Positions 37,919-46,770 of a DNA stretch of 64,000 nt are shown in pieces. The DNA is from Pseudomonas sp. Ant30-3 (GTDB taxonomy: Bacteria; Pseudomonadota; Gammaproteobacteria; Pseudomonadales; Pseudomonadaceae). A program made the position numbers and the translations under genes. The first letter of the stretch is position 1, and every line of letters begins with the position of its first letter. The stretch spans positions 18,758 through 82,757 of the forward strand of contig NZ_JMCL01000031.1 of assembly GCF_000690905.1 (NCBI RefSeq), read 5' to 3'. The notes below the pieces were generated by a model. The model ran no database searches and was not told where the DNA came from. It saw only the letters and a list, made by a program, of their open reading frames with translations.

Positions 37919-38653
37919 TCAACTATCGATGGCGCCGCCCGCGAGCGCGCACAGCTGAATCGGGTCGAGAATGTGGATTTCCTTGCCCTCGGCAGCAATC
38001 AGCTCATTCTGCTGAAATCGCGTGAAAACCCGGGACACGGTTTCCACCGCCAGGCCCAGATAATTGCCGATTTCATTGCGCGACATGCTCAAACGAAACT
38101 GGTTGGCCGAGAAGCCGCGAGCCCGGAAGCGCGCCGACAGGTTGACCAGAAAAGTGGCGATGCGCTCGTCGGCAGTCTTTTTCGATAGCAGCAGCATCAT
38201 TTGCTGGTCGTCGCGAATTTCCCGACTCATCACGCGCATCAATTGCCGGCGCAGTTGCGGCAACTGCAGCGCAAGTTCGTCCAGGCGTTCGAAGGGGATT
38301 TCACACACCGAGGTGGTTTCCAGCGCTTGCGCCGAGACCGGGTGCTTTTCAGTGTCCATACCCGACAGCCCGACCAGTTCGCTCGGCAAATGGAAGCCGG
38401 TGAGTTGTTCTTCACCGCCATCGCTCAGGCCAAAGGTCTTCAAGGCGCCCGAGCGGACGGCATAAACCGCTTCGAAAACGTCGCCCTGGCGGAACAGGAA
38501 TTCGCCTTTTTTCAGCGGGCGACCGCGCTTGACGATTTCGTCCAGCGCATCCATGTCTTCCAGATTCAGTGACAGTGGCAGGCAGAGGGGGGCGAGACTG
38601 CAATCCTTGCAATGGGCCTGGGTGTGAGCACGCAATTTGACTGGCTTAGACAT
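37919..38653 (-). CDS. anr: anaerobic regulator Anr (FNR type)
   Basis: The 244-residue oxygen-sensing activator carries a 4Fe-4S cluster. The N-terminal cysteines are in [11 protein letters not shown] (near 15-24) and the fourth is in TTSVCEIPF near 116. A cyclic-nucleotide-binding-type fold follows, then a helix-turn-helix with [20 protein letters not shown] near 190 whose ExxSR-type residues (ETVSR) read TTGAT-N4-ATCAA boxes. The ATG ending at 38653 gives the known N terminus [12 protein letters not shown]. Its likely targets hemN and ccoN2 are in this window. It is surrounded by hemN and apt as in P. aeruginosa. Confidence 0.96.
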   Translation of the reverse strand: MSKPVKLRAHTQAHCKDCSLAPLCLPLSLNLEDMDALDEIVKRGRPLKKGEFLFRQGDVFEAVYAVRSGALKTFGLSDGGEEQLTGFHLPSELVGLSGMDTEKHPVSAQALETTSVCEIPFERLDELALQLPQLRRQLMRVMSREIRDDQQMMLLLSKKTADERIATFLVNLSARFRARGFSANQFRLSMSRNEIGNYLGLAVETVSRVFTRFQQNELIAAEGKEIHILDPIQLCALAGGAIDS

Positions 38654-38747
38654 TTCTTCAATCCTTGTGGGAAAAACACACATAAGACGTAAGGGTAACC
38701 CACGACAGGACATTCAGGCCAGCTTGCGGCGATTTTGCCTTAGGCAT

Positions 38748-40133
38748 TCAAATCACTCGGGAAAACCGTTGGCGGTGCTGTTGCTCCAGGTACGCGTCGA
38801 ACACCATGCACACGGAACGGACCAATAGCCGGCCGGCGGGCAGCACGGTGATTTTTTCGTTATCGAGTTCGATCAGGCCATCGCTGGACATGCTTTGCAA
38901 TTGCGGCCACAGCGCGCCGAAGTAGCCGCGAAAATCGATGTTGAAGGCCTGTTCAATGTCGGCAAATTCCAGATGGAACGTGCAGATCAACTGCTGGATG
39001 ACCGCGCGGCGCAGGCGGTCATCGGCGTTGCATACCAAGCCGCGATGGGTCGCCAGTTGCGCCGAAGCCACGGCGTTCTGGTAGTGATTCAGGTCACTGC
39101 TGTTCTGACAGTACAGATCGCCTATCTGACTGATCGCCGAAACACCCAGACCGATCAGGTCGCAATGACCGTGGGTGGTGTAGCCCTGGAAATTGCGTTG
39201 CAGGGTGGATTCTTCCTGAGCAATTGCCAGCTCATCGTCGGGCAGCGCGAAATGGTCCATGCCGATGTAGCGATAGCCGGCGGCGGTCAGCTGCTCGATG
39301 GTGCGCTGCAGAATTTCCAGCTTTTGCGCAGCGGTCGGCAGCTCGTGGCTGTGAATGCGCCGTTGCGGCATGAAGCGTTCCGGCAGGTGCGCGTAGTTGA
39401 ACACTGACAAGCGGTCGGGTTGCAGGCTGATGACTTCTTCGACTGTGCGGGCGAAGTTGTCCGGAGTCTGTTTCGGCAGGCCGTAGATCAGATCGATGTT
39501 GATCGAGCGAAACTGGAGGGTTCGCGCAGCATCCATCACTGCACGGGTTTCTTCGAGGCTTTGCAGGCGGTTGACCGCGCGTTGCACCGCTGGATCAAGA
39601 TCCTGCAGGCCAATGCTGACCCGGTTGAAACCCAGTTCCCGCAGCAGGCCCATGGTCGACCAGTCGGCCTCCCGGGGGTCGATCTCAATACCGTAATCGC
39701 CGGAGTCGTCGTCCAGCAAGTTGAAGCTTTTGCGCAGTCGGGCCATCAGCTGGCGCAGTTCATCGTGGCTCAGAAAGGTTGGCGTGCCGCCGCCGAAGTG
39801 CAATTGCTCCACCTTTTGCGCCGGGTCGAGATGACAGCCAATCAACTGAATCTCCTGCTCGAGGCGTTGCAGGTAGGGCAAGGCGCGTCCGCGATCCTTG
39901 GTGATGACTTTGTTGCACGCGCAGTAGTAGCAAATGTTCGCGCAGAACGGCACATGCACGTACAGCGACAGCGGCCGCTGGGCCTTGCGGCTTTCGCGCA
40001 GAGCGTGGAAAAGGTCGAAAGTGCCAACATGGCTGTCGAACTGCACGGCCGTCGGATAGGAGGTATAGCGCGGTCCCGCGAGGTCGTATCGGCGGATCAG
40101 ATCGGTGTCCCAACGAATGGCGTCGAGCATCAT
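38748..40133 (-). CDS. hemN: oxygen-independent coproporphyrinogen III oxidase
   Basis: The 461-residue radical SAM enzyme makes protoporphyrinogen IX for heme under low oxygen. The cluster motif is CANICYYC near 62-69, followed by GGGTPTFLSHDEL near 113 and the substrate-channel stretch YGLPKQTPDNFARTVEEV near 217. The start is the first of two tandem ATGs; the second (40130) is equally possible. An ANR box lies at 40197-40210. Its place between anr and the cco assembly genes links heme supply to cbb3 oxidase. Confidence 0.96.
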   Translation of the reverse strand: MMLDAIRWDTDLIRRYDLAGPRYTSYPTAVQFDSHVGTFDLFHALRESRKAQRPLSLYVHVPFCANICYYCACNKVITKDRGRALPYLQRLEQEIQLIGCHLDPAQKVEQLHFGGGTPTFLSHDELRQLMARLRKSFNLLDDDSGDYGIEIDPREADWSTMGLLRELGFNRVSIGLQDLDPAVQRAVNRLQSLEETRAVMDAARTLQFRSINIDLIYGLPKQTPDNFARTVEEVISLQPDRLSVFNYAHLPERFMPQRRIHSHELPTAAQKLEILQRTIEQLTAAGYRYIGMDHFALPDDELAIAQEESTLQRNFQGYTTHGHCDLIGLGVSAISQIGDLYCQNSSDLNHYQNAVASAQLATHRGLVCNADDRLRRAVIQQLICTFHLEFADIEQAFNIDFRGYFGALWPQLQSMSSDGLIELDNEKITVLPAGRLLVRSVCMVFDAYLEQQHRQRFSRVI

Positions 40134-40196
40134 GCGGGCGTTCCCCGGATAGGCTGGCAGTGTCAGCCAGTCTATGAGGCAGGCGCTCGGGACGTG

Positions 40197-40210
40197 TTGA
40201 TTTGCATCAA
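40197..40210. promoter_or_regulatory. ANR/FNR box upstream of hemN
   Basis: TTGATTTGCATCAA is a perfect TTGAT-N4-ATCAA palindrome. It lies 64 bases before the hemN start, where activation by ANR is expected. Confidence 0.88.
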
Positions 40211-40251
40211 GGGAGCGCCGACCTGTAGCAGCTGCCGAAGGCTGCGATCTC

Positions 40252-40935
40252 CTAATGACCCATCAACCAATGCTGATGCGGGCCGGGCAGGGTCCAGAGG
40301 CCGAAGAGGATGACCAGCAAGCCGCCGGTCATGCGCACGCTGCGTTTGCGCAACAGCGCCGTGACGCGCTCGGCGGCCAGGCCGGTGGCGAGCAATACAG
40401 GCCAGGTACCGAGGCCGAAAGCCAGCATCAGCAATGCACTGTCGAGCGCATTGCCCTGGCTCGCTGCCCACAGCAACGTGCTGTAAACCAGTCCGCAGGG
40501 CAGCCAGCCCCACAGTGCGCCCAACAGGAGGGCGCGAGGCAGGCTCGAGACGGGCAGCAGTTTGTTGGCAACCGGTTGAATGTACCGCCACAGCCCGCGA
40601 CCAAGGCTTTCGATGCGGGTGAGGCCGCTCCACCATCCCGCCAGGTACAGGCCCATGGCGATCAGCAGCAAACCGGCAAGGACGCGCATGAACATCGCCG
40701 CCGGACTGTTGGCAACAGCCCATCCCGCCAGCCCGATCAGCAACCCCGCCGTGGCATAACTGAGGATTCGTCCAAGGTTGTAAGCCAGCAGCAGACGAAA
40801 ACGACGGCTGCGTTGTTCCTTGGGGATCGCCAGGGTCAGCGCACCCATCAAACCGCCGCACATCCCCAGGCAATGGCCGCCGCCAAGCAGGCCGAGGATT
40901 AGTGCAGACACCAGCAGTGGCGCCAACTCAAGCAT
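40252..40935 (-). CDS. TauE/SafE-like (DsbD-type) membrane protein of the cco cluster
   Basis: The 227-residue protein has about six hydrophobic helices. The first holds GGGHCLGMCGGLMGALTLAI, a HxxxxCGG pattern typical of the sulfite exporter TauE/SafE-like group that sits next to copper genes. LPCGLVYSTLLWAASQG near 155 is the second conserved motif. It overlaps ccoS by 8 bases, so it is the last gene of ccoG-H-I-S-X. A role in copper or redox handling for cbb3 assembly is likely but inferred. Confidence 0.85.
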   Translation of the reverse strand: MLELAPLLVSALILGLLGGGHCLGMCGGLMGALTLAIPKEQRSRRFRLLLAYNLGRILSYATAGLLIGLAGWAVANSPAAMFMRVLAGLLLIAMGLYLAGWWSGLTRIESLGRGLWRYIQPVANKLLPVSSLPRALLLGALWGWLPCGLVYSTLLWAASQGNALDSALLMLAFGLGTWPVLLATGLAAERVTALLRKRSVRMTGGLLVILFGLWTLPGPHQHWLMGH

Positions 40936-41146
40936 GGGGTGGAGCCTTGTCGTCCGGTTTCACCGGCTGACCGCTGGCCTCATCGACGGCGGCCTGGTGA
41001 TTCGGGTCCTGGTCGTCGAACAGAATGCTGTGGGCCGGGCCGTCGAGGTCGTCGTACTGACCGCTGTCGACTGCCCAGAAGAAAATATAGATCGCGATGC
41101 CAACGATCAGCAGCGCGGCCGGGATCATCACGTAGAGAGCTGGCAT
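40928..41146 (-). CDS. ccoS: cbb3 oxidase maturation protein CcoS
   Basis: The 72-residue protein has one N-terminal helix (MPALYVMIPAALLIVGIAIY) and the conserved WAVDSGQYDDLDGPAHSILF, the CcoS hallmark. It is needed for cofactor insertion into CcoN. It follows ccoI by 24 bases and overlaps the next gene. The tail beyond residue 50 is hydrophilic and longer than in some homologues. Confidence 0.95.
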   Translation of the reverse strand: MPALYVMIPAALLIVGIAIYIFFWAVDSGQYDDLDGPAHSILFDDQDPNHQAAVDEASGQPVKPDDKAPPHA

Positions 41147-41170
41147 GGGTGAGCTCCATGCCCGCGCGGC

Positions 41171-43624
41171 TCAGGCCGGCAGCGGGCGGGTTTCTGGCGT
41201 GGCGTTGGCGGCGGGCGCGCTCGGCAGGCGAGTCAGGCGCAACGCGTTCAACACTACGGTCAACGAACTGATGGACATACCGACCGCGGCCCACACTGGC
41301 GTGATCCAGCCGAGGGCGGCAAACGGCAACATGAGGCCATTGTACAACCCGGCCCAGAGCAAATTCTCGATGATCACCCGCCGGGTCCGTCGAGCGAGAC
41401 TGAAGGCTTGTACCAGCGCGTCGAGTCGATTGGAAAGCAGCACGGCATCGGCGCTGGTCTTCGCCAGATCAGTCGCCGAACCCATCGCCACGCTGATGTC
41501 GGCGGCGGCCAAAACCGGCACGTCGTTGACCCCGTCGCCGAGCATCAACACTTTGCGACCTTCCTTGTGCAGCTGCTGCAGCACCTGCAGTTTATCGTCC
41601 GGACGCAATCCGCCCCGGGCTTCATCGATGCCTAGTTGCGCCGCCACGCTGGCGACCATCGGCGAGCTATCGCCCGACAGCAGCAGCGTCCGCCAGCCGC
41701 GCGCCTTGCAGGCAGCAAGCAGCGCGGGCGCGTCGTCGCGCAAACGATCGTCGAGCACAAACCACGCCAGCGGCCCATCAGCGCCGCCAAGCAGCAGCCA
41801 TTGACCCGGTTCATCGGGCATCGACGGAACGGCTGCACCACTCAATCCGCAGACAAATTCCGGCTGGCCAATCCGCAGACGTTGCTCGCCCACCAGGCCT
41901 TCAAGGCCCAGCCCCGGGGTGTTCTGAACGTCTTCAGCGGCCAGCGGTGCACGGCCAAACGCACGGGCAATCGGGTGTTCGGAGCGATTTTCCAGGGCGG
42001 CAGCAAGCCCCAGGCATTGATCGCTGTCGAGCGCGCCGAGCGGACGGATGGCACGCAGGGCCAGGCGTCCTTCGGTGAGCGTCCCGGTCTTGTCGAAAAT
42101 CACCGTGTCGATCTGATTCAGGCCTTCCAGCACATGGCCGCGAGTCAGCAGCAAACCGAGCTTGTGCAACGTGCCGGTGGCGGCGGTAAGCGCGGTTGGT
42201 GTGGCGAGGGACAACGCGCACGGGCAGGTCGCGACAAGCATGGCGAGGACAATCCAGAACGCGCGCGAGGAATCCAGCTCCCACCAGACCAGACCGATGA
42301 CGGCAGCGGTAATCAGCGACAGCAGCAAAAACCATTGCGCGGCCCGGTCGGCAATTTCCGCCAGCCTTGGCTTCTCGGCCTGGGCGCGGTCGAGCAGGCG
42401 CACGATCGCGGACAGCCGCGTGTCGTGCCCGAGCGCGAGCACTTCGACAGTCAGCGCGCCTTCCACATTCAGTGTGCCAGCGGTGACGGCATCGCCGGGC
42501 GTGCGGGGTTGCGGCAGGTATTCGCCGGTCAGCAGGGATTCGTCGACGCTCGACTGCCCCTCGAGAATCTTGCCATCCGCCGGAAGGATCGCGCCGGGAT
42601 GCACCAGCACGTGATCGCCCACGCGCAATTCGCTGAGCAGGATGCGTTCGCTCTGGCCATCAGCGCTCAAGCGCAGGCACGAGGCCGGCAGCAGATTGAC
42701 CAGTTGCGCGGTGGCGGCAGCGGTGCGTTCGCGGGCGCGGCGCTCCAGATAGCGCCCGGCCAGCAGGAACAGCGCGAACATGCCGACCGCATCGAAATAC
42801 AGTTCACCCACGCCAGTGATCGAGGTCCAGATGCCGGCGATATAGGCGCTACCGATCGCCAGCGACACCGAAACGTCCATGGTCAGGTGCCGGGTGCGCA
42901 AATCACGCAGCGCGCCTTTGAAGAAAGGCGCGCAGCTGTAGAACACGATCGGTGTGGTCAGGAACAGTGCGACCCAGCGCAGAATGGTGTGCAGCTCGGG
43001 GCTGAGGTCGATGTTGAATTCCGGCCAGGTGGCCATGGTCGCCATCATTGCCTGAAACCACAGCAGGCCTGCGACGCCGAGTTGCCGCAGCGCCAGACGA
43101 TTCTCGCCGGCCAGTTGTTCGCTGGCCCGGTCGGCTTGATAAGGATGACCGGCGTAGCCAATCTGGCGCAGTTCGCTCAGGACCTGGCTCAGCGGCAATT
43201 GCGCATCGGCCCAGCGTACATGCAGACGGTGATTGGACAGGTTCAGGCGCGCTTCGGCGACAGCGGGCAGGCTGCGCAAATGTTTTTCGATCAACCAGCC
43301 GCACGCGGCGCAGCTGATGCCTTCCATCAACAGGGTGGTTTCGGCGAGTTCGCCGTCGTGGCGGACGAAGGGTTGTTGCACGTCGGCGCGATCGTACAGC
43401 GCCAGCTCATCGACCAGTTGCACCGGCAAGCCTTCCGGGTTGGCCGAGGCTTCACTGCGATGCTGGTAATAGCTTTCCAGACCCCCGGCCACAATGGCTT
43501 CGGCCACAGCCTGGCAACCCGGACAGCAGAATTCGCGGGTATCCCCGAGGACGGCGGCGGTGAAGCGGCTGCCAGCCGGAACGGGCAGGGCGCAGTGGTA
43601 GCAGGGGGTTGGCGTGGTCATCAT
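41171..43624 (-). CDS. ccoI: copper P-type ATPase CcoI for cbb3 assembly
   Basis: The 817-residue P1B ATPase moves copper for CcoN. The N terminus has a cysteine-rich segment (CYHC, then EFCCPGCQAVAEAI near 33-45) and a heavy-metal domain with EGISCAACGWLIEKH near 101. The transmembrane CPC motif is in VATCPCALSLATPTA near 465, the phosphorylated aspartate in DTVIFDKTGTLTEG near 510, and the hinge GDGVNDVPVLAAADISVAMG near 700. The start may be either of two adjacent ATGs (43624 or 43621). It is separated from ccoH by a REP pair. Confidence 0.95.
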   Translation of the reverse strand: MMTTPTPCYHCALPVPAGSRFTAAVLGDTREFCCPGCQAVAEAIVAGGLESYYQHRSEASANPEGLPVQLVDELALYDRADVQQPFVRHDGELAETTLLMEGISCAACGWLIEKHLRSLPAVAEARLNLSNHRLHVRWADAQLPLSQVLSELRQIGYAGHPYQADRASEQLAGENRLALRQLGVAGLLWFQAMMATMATWPEFNIDLSPELHTILRWVALFLTTPIVFYSCAPFFKGALRDLRTRHLTMDVSVSLAIGSAYIAGIWTSITGVGELYFDAVGMFALFLLAGRYLERRARERTAAATAQLVNLLPASCLRLSADGQSERILLSELRVGDHVLVHPGAILPADGKILEGQSSVDESLLTGEYLPQPRTPGDAVTAGTLNVEGALTVEVLALGHDTRLSAIVRLLDRAQAEKPRLAEIADRAAQWFLLLSLITAAVIGLVWWELDSSRAFWIVLAMLVATCPCALSLATPTALTAATGTLHKLGLLLTRGHVLEGLNQIDTVIFDKTGTLTEGRLALRAIRPLGALDSDQCLGLAAALENRSEHPIARAFGRAPLAAEDVQNTPGLGLEGLVGEQRLRIGQPEFVCGLSGAAVPSMPDEPGQWLLLGGADGPLAWFVLDDRLRDDAPALLAACKARGWRTLLLSGDSSPMVASVAAQLGIDEARGGLRPDDKLQVLQQLHKEGRKVLMLGDGVNDVPVLAAADISVAMGSATDLAKTSADAVLLSNRLDALVQAFSLARRTRRVIIENLLWAGLYNGLMLPFAALGWITPVWAAVGMSISSLTVVLNALRLTRLPSAPAANATPETRPLPA

Positions 43625-43651
43625 TCGGATCTATGTCGTCTGGAAGGGCCT

Positions 43652-43745
43652 CATCGCGAGCAGGCTCGCTCCCACATTTGATCTGTGTCTTGCACAAAAT
43701 GTTGTACACCAGAAATCCACTGTGGGAGCGAGCCTGCTCGCGATG
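43652..43745. repeat. REP-type inverted repeat between ccoH and ccoI
   Basis: CATCGCGAGCAGGCTCGCTC and its exact inverse ending at 43745 flank about 44 bases. It lies inside the ccoGHIS row and could modulate expression of ccoI relative to ccoGH. Confidence 0.88.
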
Positions 43746-43759
43746 CGCGAAGCGCGACT

Positions 43760-44299
43760 TTAGTTTTTCAGGTCTTCGGCGCCTTGCAGCGGTTCGTCAC
43801 CCAGCAGCATGTCCTTGTCGTGGCTGACCTGTTCTTCCTCGAACATGCGCCAGGTCTGGCCGTCCTGCACGCCTAGCAACTCGACAAAGCGTCGACCTTC
43901 AACCTTGTCGTTCACCTGGCCGATATAACGACCCGGTTCGGAGCCGCTTTGCACCAGGCTGATCTTGCGATCTTTTTCCGGCTGCGTCGGCGAAATCAGG
44001 TTCAGCTCGAGGCTGGCCGGTTGGCTGTTGCCGTTCAGGCGCACATCGACTTCGCCAGTCTCGCCGTCCAGGTGCACGTTGGCGCGCAGCAGCAGGGTTT
44101 GGGCCAACAGTTCACGGTCCAGTGACCGGTTGATGCCTTTGCCGGCTTCGTAATAGTTGTCGTTGACCAGGTTGTCCGGGTTTTTCACCGCGATGGTCAC
44201 CATCGACAGCGTCAGCGTCACCGAGCACGCCAGAATGGCAATGATGATCCAGGGCCAAAGGTGCTTGTACCAAGGACTTGCGGCGTTTGTTGCAGGCAT
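43760..44299 (-). CDS. ccoH: cbb3 oxidase assembly protein CcoH (FixH)
   Basis: The 179-residue protein has one N-terminal membrane helix (WPWIIIAILACSVTLTLSMV) followed by NPDNLVNDNYYEAGKGINR, the FixH/CcoH signature, and a periplasmic immunoglobulin-like part. It stabilises the oxidase during assembly. I chose the ATG ending at 44299 because GAGAAG precedes it; an in-frame TTG at 44314 is less likely. It starts 11 bases after ccoG. Confidence 0.93.
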   Translation of the reverse strand: MPATNAASPWYKHLWPWIIIAILACSVTLTLSMVTIAVKNPDNLVNDNYYEAGKGINRSLDRELLAQTLLLRANVHLDGETGEVDVRLNGNSQPASLELNLISPTQPEKDRKISLVQSGSEPGRYIGQVNDKVEGRRFVELLGVQDGQTWRMFEEEQVSHDKDMLLGDEPLQGAEDLKN

Positions 44300-44310
44300 G
44301 TTCACTTCTC

Positions 44311-45726
44311 TCAACGAATTTGTGGGCCGATGAATCGGCTCTTGGCTTCAACGTGAATCCCGGCGTCGTCGGCATCCTTGAGGATGAATTTCACCTCGTT
44401 GGTGCTCGACGGCAGCTTTTCCGGCGCCATGGAGAGCTCAACCGGCTGACTGAAGATTTCTCCGGCGGCGACTTTTATTTCTCGTCTGCCCTGCAGTTTG
44501 AGATCCGGCAGACCGACCGCGTCCAGCAGGTAAGTGTGATCGCGCTGGTCTTTGTTCATGATCTTCAGGCTGTAGACGTTCTCGATCCGGCCTTCGGCGT
44601 TTTCGCGGTACAGCACGCGATCCTTGCTGACGTCGAAGCCCACCAGCGAACGCATGAAAAACGCACCCGCGAGCAGCGCCATCATGGTCAGCAAGACCAC
44701 GGCGTAACCGATCAGGCGCGGCCGCAGTTTATTGGTTTTCTGCCCCGACAGGTTGTGCTCGGTGGTATAGCTGATCAGGCCGCGCGGGTAGTCCATCTTG
44801 TCCATGATGCTGTCGCAGGCATCAATACAGGCGGCACAGCCGATGCATTCGACTTGCAGGCCATCGCGGATATCGATGCCGGTCGGGCAGACTTGAACGC
44901 ACATTGTGCAGTCGATGCAATCGCCCAGCCCCATGGCCTTGTAGTCAACGCCTTTCTTGCGCGGACCACGGGACTCGCCGCGACGCGGATCGTAGGAAAC
45001 GATCAAGGTGTCCTTGTCGAACATCACGCTCTGAAAACGCGCGTAAGGGCACATGTAAATGCACACTTGCTCACGCAGCCAGCCGGCATTGCCGTACGTG
45101 GCGAGGGTGAAGAAACCGACCCAGAAATACGACCAGCCATCAGCCTGGCCAGTGAAAAAGTCGAGGGTCAACTCGCGGATCGGCGAGAAATAGCCGACGA
45201 AGGTCATGCCGGTGGCGAAACCGATCAGCAACCACAAGGTGTGCTTGCTGAACTTGCGCAAGAACTTGTTGGCGCTCATCGGCGCCTTGTCGAGCTTGAT
45301 GCGCTGGTTGCGGTCGCCTTCGGTGACCTTCTCGCACCACATGAAAATCCATGTCCAGACGCTTTGCGGGCAGGTATAGCCGCACCAGACGCGGCCGGCG
45401 TAAACGGTGATAAAGAACAGGCCGAAGGCACTGACGATAAGAATGCCCGAGAGCAGGATGAAGTCTTGTGGCCAGAAGGTCGCACCGAAGATGAAGAACT
45501 TGCGTTCGGGCAGATTCCACCAGACTGCCTGATGGCCGCCCCATTTCAACCAGACCGTACCGAAATAAAGCAGGAACAGGCCGGCGCCGCCGATCATGCG
45601 CAAATTGCGGAACAGACCGGTGAAAGCACGGGTGTAGATTTTCTCTCGCGATGCGTAAAGATCGACGGTTTTGCTCGCGTCTTTGGCAGGCGGAGTGACG
45701 TCGTGTACCGGAATCTGGTTGCTCAT
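44311..45726 (-). CDS. ccoG: cbb3 oxidase accessory protein CcoG (RdxA/FixG)
   Basis: The 471-residue membrane ferredoxin-like protein reduces copper for CcoN assembly. It has about five helices and two 4Fe-4S motifs: CIDCTMCVQVCP near 264 and CIGCAACIDACD near 288. A C-terminal immunoglobulin-like region follows. The start MSNQIPVHDVTPP ends at 45726; the frame upstream to 45807 has no ribosome site. It begins a new transcription unit because a toxin-antitoxin pair separates it from ccoP1. Confidence 0.94.
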   Translation of the reverse strand: MSNQIPVHDVTPPAKDASKTVDLYASREKIYTRAFTGLFRNLRMIGGAGLFLLYFGTVWLKWGGHQAVWWNLPERKFFIFGATFWPQDFILLSGILIVSAFGLFFITVYAGRVWCGYTCPQSVWTWIFMWCEKVTEGDRNQRIKLDKAPMSANKFLRKFSKHTLWLLIGFATGMTFVGYFSPIRELTLDFFTGQADGWSYFWVGFFTLATYGNAGWLREQVCIYMCPYARFQSVMFDKDTLIVSYDPRRGESRGPRKKGVDYKAMGLGDCIDCTMCVQVCPTGIDIRDGLQVECIGCAACIDACDSIMDKMDYPRGLISYTTEHNLSGQKTNKLRPRLIGYAVVLLTMMALLAGAFFMRSLVGFDVSKDRVLYRENAEGRIENVYSLKIMNKDQRDHTYLLDAVGLPDLKLQGRREIKVAAGEIFSQPVELSMAPEKLPSSTNEVKFILKDADDAGIHVEAKSRFIGPQIR

Positions 45727-45835
45727 CAGTTGCATCCCACGGCAGTGGAAAATTGCCTCGGTCAGTACATGCCGACCGCGGTCAAAAGGGATGTTGCAGT
45801 GGCGCAATGATACGCCTGTCGCTCTGGATCAAGGG

Positions 45836-45850
45836 TGCGACCTTTGGTCG
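45836..45850. promoter_or_regulatory. GCGAC-N5-GTCGC box upstream of ccoG
   Basis: GCGACCTTTGGTCGC is an exact inverted repeat of the half-site used by PrrA/RegA-type regulators; the Pseudomonas member is RoxR. It lies about 110 bases before the ccoG start. A second box with the same N5 spacing and the same AGGGT flank is at 50405-50419 upstream of ccoN1. A short terminator function is the main alternative. Confidence 0.45.
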
Positions 45851-45931
45851 CGTTGGGATAATTCAATTGATGGTGTAATGACTTGAATCAATTGACAGGT
45901 GAATTATGGACCGTTTCGAGAAGCGCGGCGC

Positions 45932-46342
45932 TTATTCAGTCCAAGGGTTGAGCAGGGCGACGCCACTGGATTGAAAGTCACCGACGTTGCGGGTGACGAC
46001 GGTCAGTCCGTGTACCAGAGCAGTCGCAGCGATCAGTGAATCGCTCTCGTTGGCGCGGTCTGGCACATGCAGACCCGCACAGCGCAATGCTACAGCGGCG
46101 TCAACCGGAAGGATGCGGGCATCGAACGCCGGCATGACATGTCGCTTGAGCCAGCTGCGCAATATCTTGCCCTGCGCGGCGTCCCGTCGCTCCATGCGCA
46201 GCACACCGGTTTCCAGCTCCTTCAAGGTGATCGCCGAGATGAACATGCGTGGCGCGATGACGCTCTTCGCCCAAGCCACAACGTTTGGGTCAGCGTGAGG
46301 TTTGCGCAGCTCGGAAATAACGTTGGTATCCAGTAAAAACAT
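45932..46342 (-). CDS. VapC-type PIN-domain toxin
   Basis: The 136-residue protein starts MFLLDTNVISELRKPHADP, the PIN-domain opening with its first acidic residue in LLDTN. Further acidic residues are in TLKELETGV near 42, NESDSLIAATA near 99 and TRNVGDF near 117. VapC toxins cut tRNA or rRNA. It overlaps the antitoxin gene by one base (TGATG), so translation is coupled. The pair lies between ccoP1 and ccoG, which are adjacent in P. aeruginosa as I recall. Confidence 0.92.
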   Translation of the reverse strand: MFLLDTNVISELRKPHADPNVVAWAKSVIAPRMFISAITLKELETGVLRMERRDAAQGKILRSWLKRHVMPAFDARILPVDAAVALRCAGLHVPDRANESDSLIAATALVHGLTVVTRNVGDFQSSGVALLNPWTE

Positions 46343-46596
46343 CAGGACAGGTCCACAGGGCGATGAGTGATGACGGCGCGCTCGGTCTCGAACTCGATGT
46401 CTGCCGCTTCCGGCATCATCAACAGGTCGACAATGCTTGCGTTCACGCCAGTCAGTTTTTGATAGTCCTCAATGCTTAGCAGTACATGAGCTGGCTTGCC
46501 ACGGTCGGTGATGATAACCGGGCCTTGGCAAGCAGCTTTTTTGGCACTGCTTGTGTCCTGGTTGAATTCGCGGCTGGAAATGGTAGTGATCGACAT
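46342..46596 (-). CDS. Phd/YefM-type antitoxin
   Basis: The 84-residue protein has the Phd fold: MSITTISSREFNQDTSSAKK, then GPVIITDRGKPAHVLLSIED and a C-terminal toxin-wrapping tail. It would neutralise the PIN toxin encoded directly after it and repress the operon. Nested palindromes at 46610-46657 lie just before its start and fit an autoregulatory operator. Confidence 0.92.
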   Translation of the reverse strand: MSITTISSREFNQDTSSAKKAACQGPVIITDRGKPAHVLLSIEDYQKLTGVNASIVDLLMMPEAADIEFETERAVITHRPVDLS

Positions 46597-46609
46597 GTTC
46601 GCCGTCCCG

Positions 46610-46657
46610 TGTGAGATTCTGTTGTAGAAACGTTACTACCTTAAAAATCATCTCACA
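46610..46657. promoter_or_regulatory. nested palindromes before the toxin-antitoxin pair
   Basis: An outer pair TGTGAGAT (46610-46617) and ATCTCACA (46650-46657) encloses GTAGAAACGTTACTAC (46624-46639), itself palindromic at 14 of 16 positions. The centres lie 2 bases apart. The position 14-61 bases before the antitoxin start suits binding of the antitoxin complex. Confidence 0.55.
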
Positions 46658-46711
46658 ACCCGGAGGCATCGAAATATCCTGCCTCCGGTCGCAACGTCAG
46701 AAAAAATCCTT

Positions 46712-46750
46712 AAAAAAAACCCCGTCCATTCACATGGACAGGGCCTTTTT
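46712..46750 (-). terminator. terminator of the ccoNOQP-1 operon
   Basis: On the minus strand CCCTGTCCAT pairs with ATGGACGGGG, with one G-U pair, and eight T follow. A T run also lies on the other strand. It ends the operon 20 bases after ccoP1. Confidence 0.88.
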
Positions 46751-46770
46751 TGTTGCGTCAGGCGTTTGCC

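Noticed and set aside
41636..43681. A 681-codon plus-strand frame opposite ccoI
   Set aside because: Antisense shadow; no family features, while ccoI is complete.
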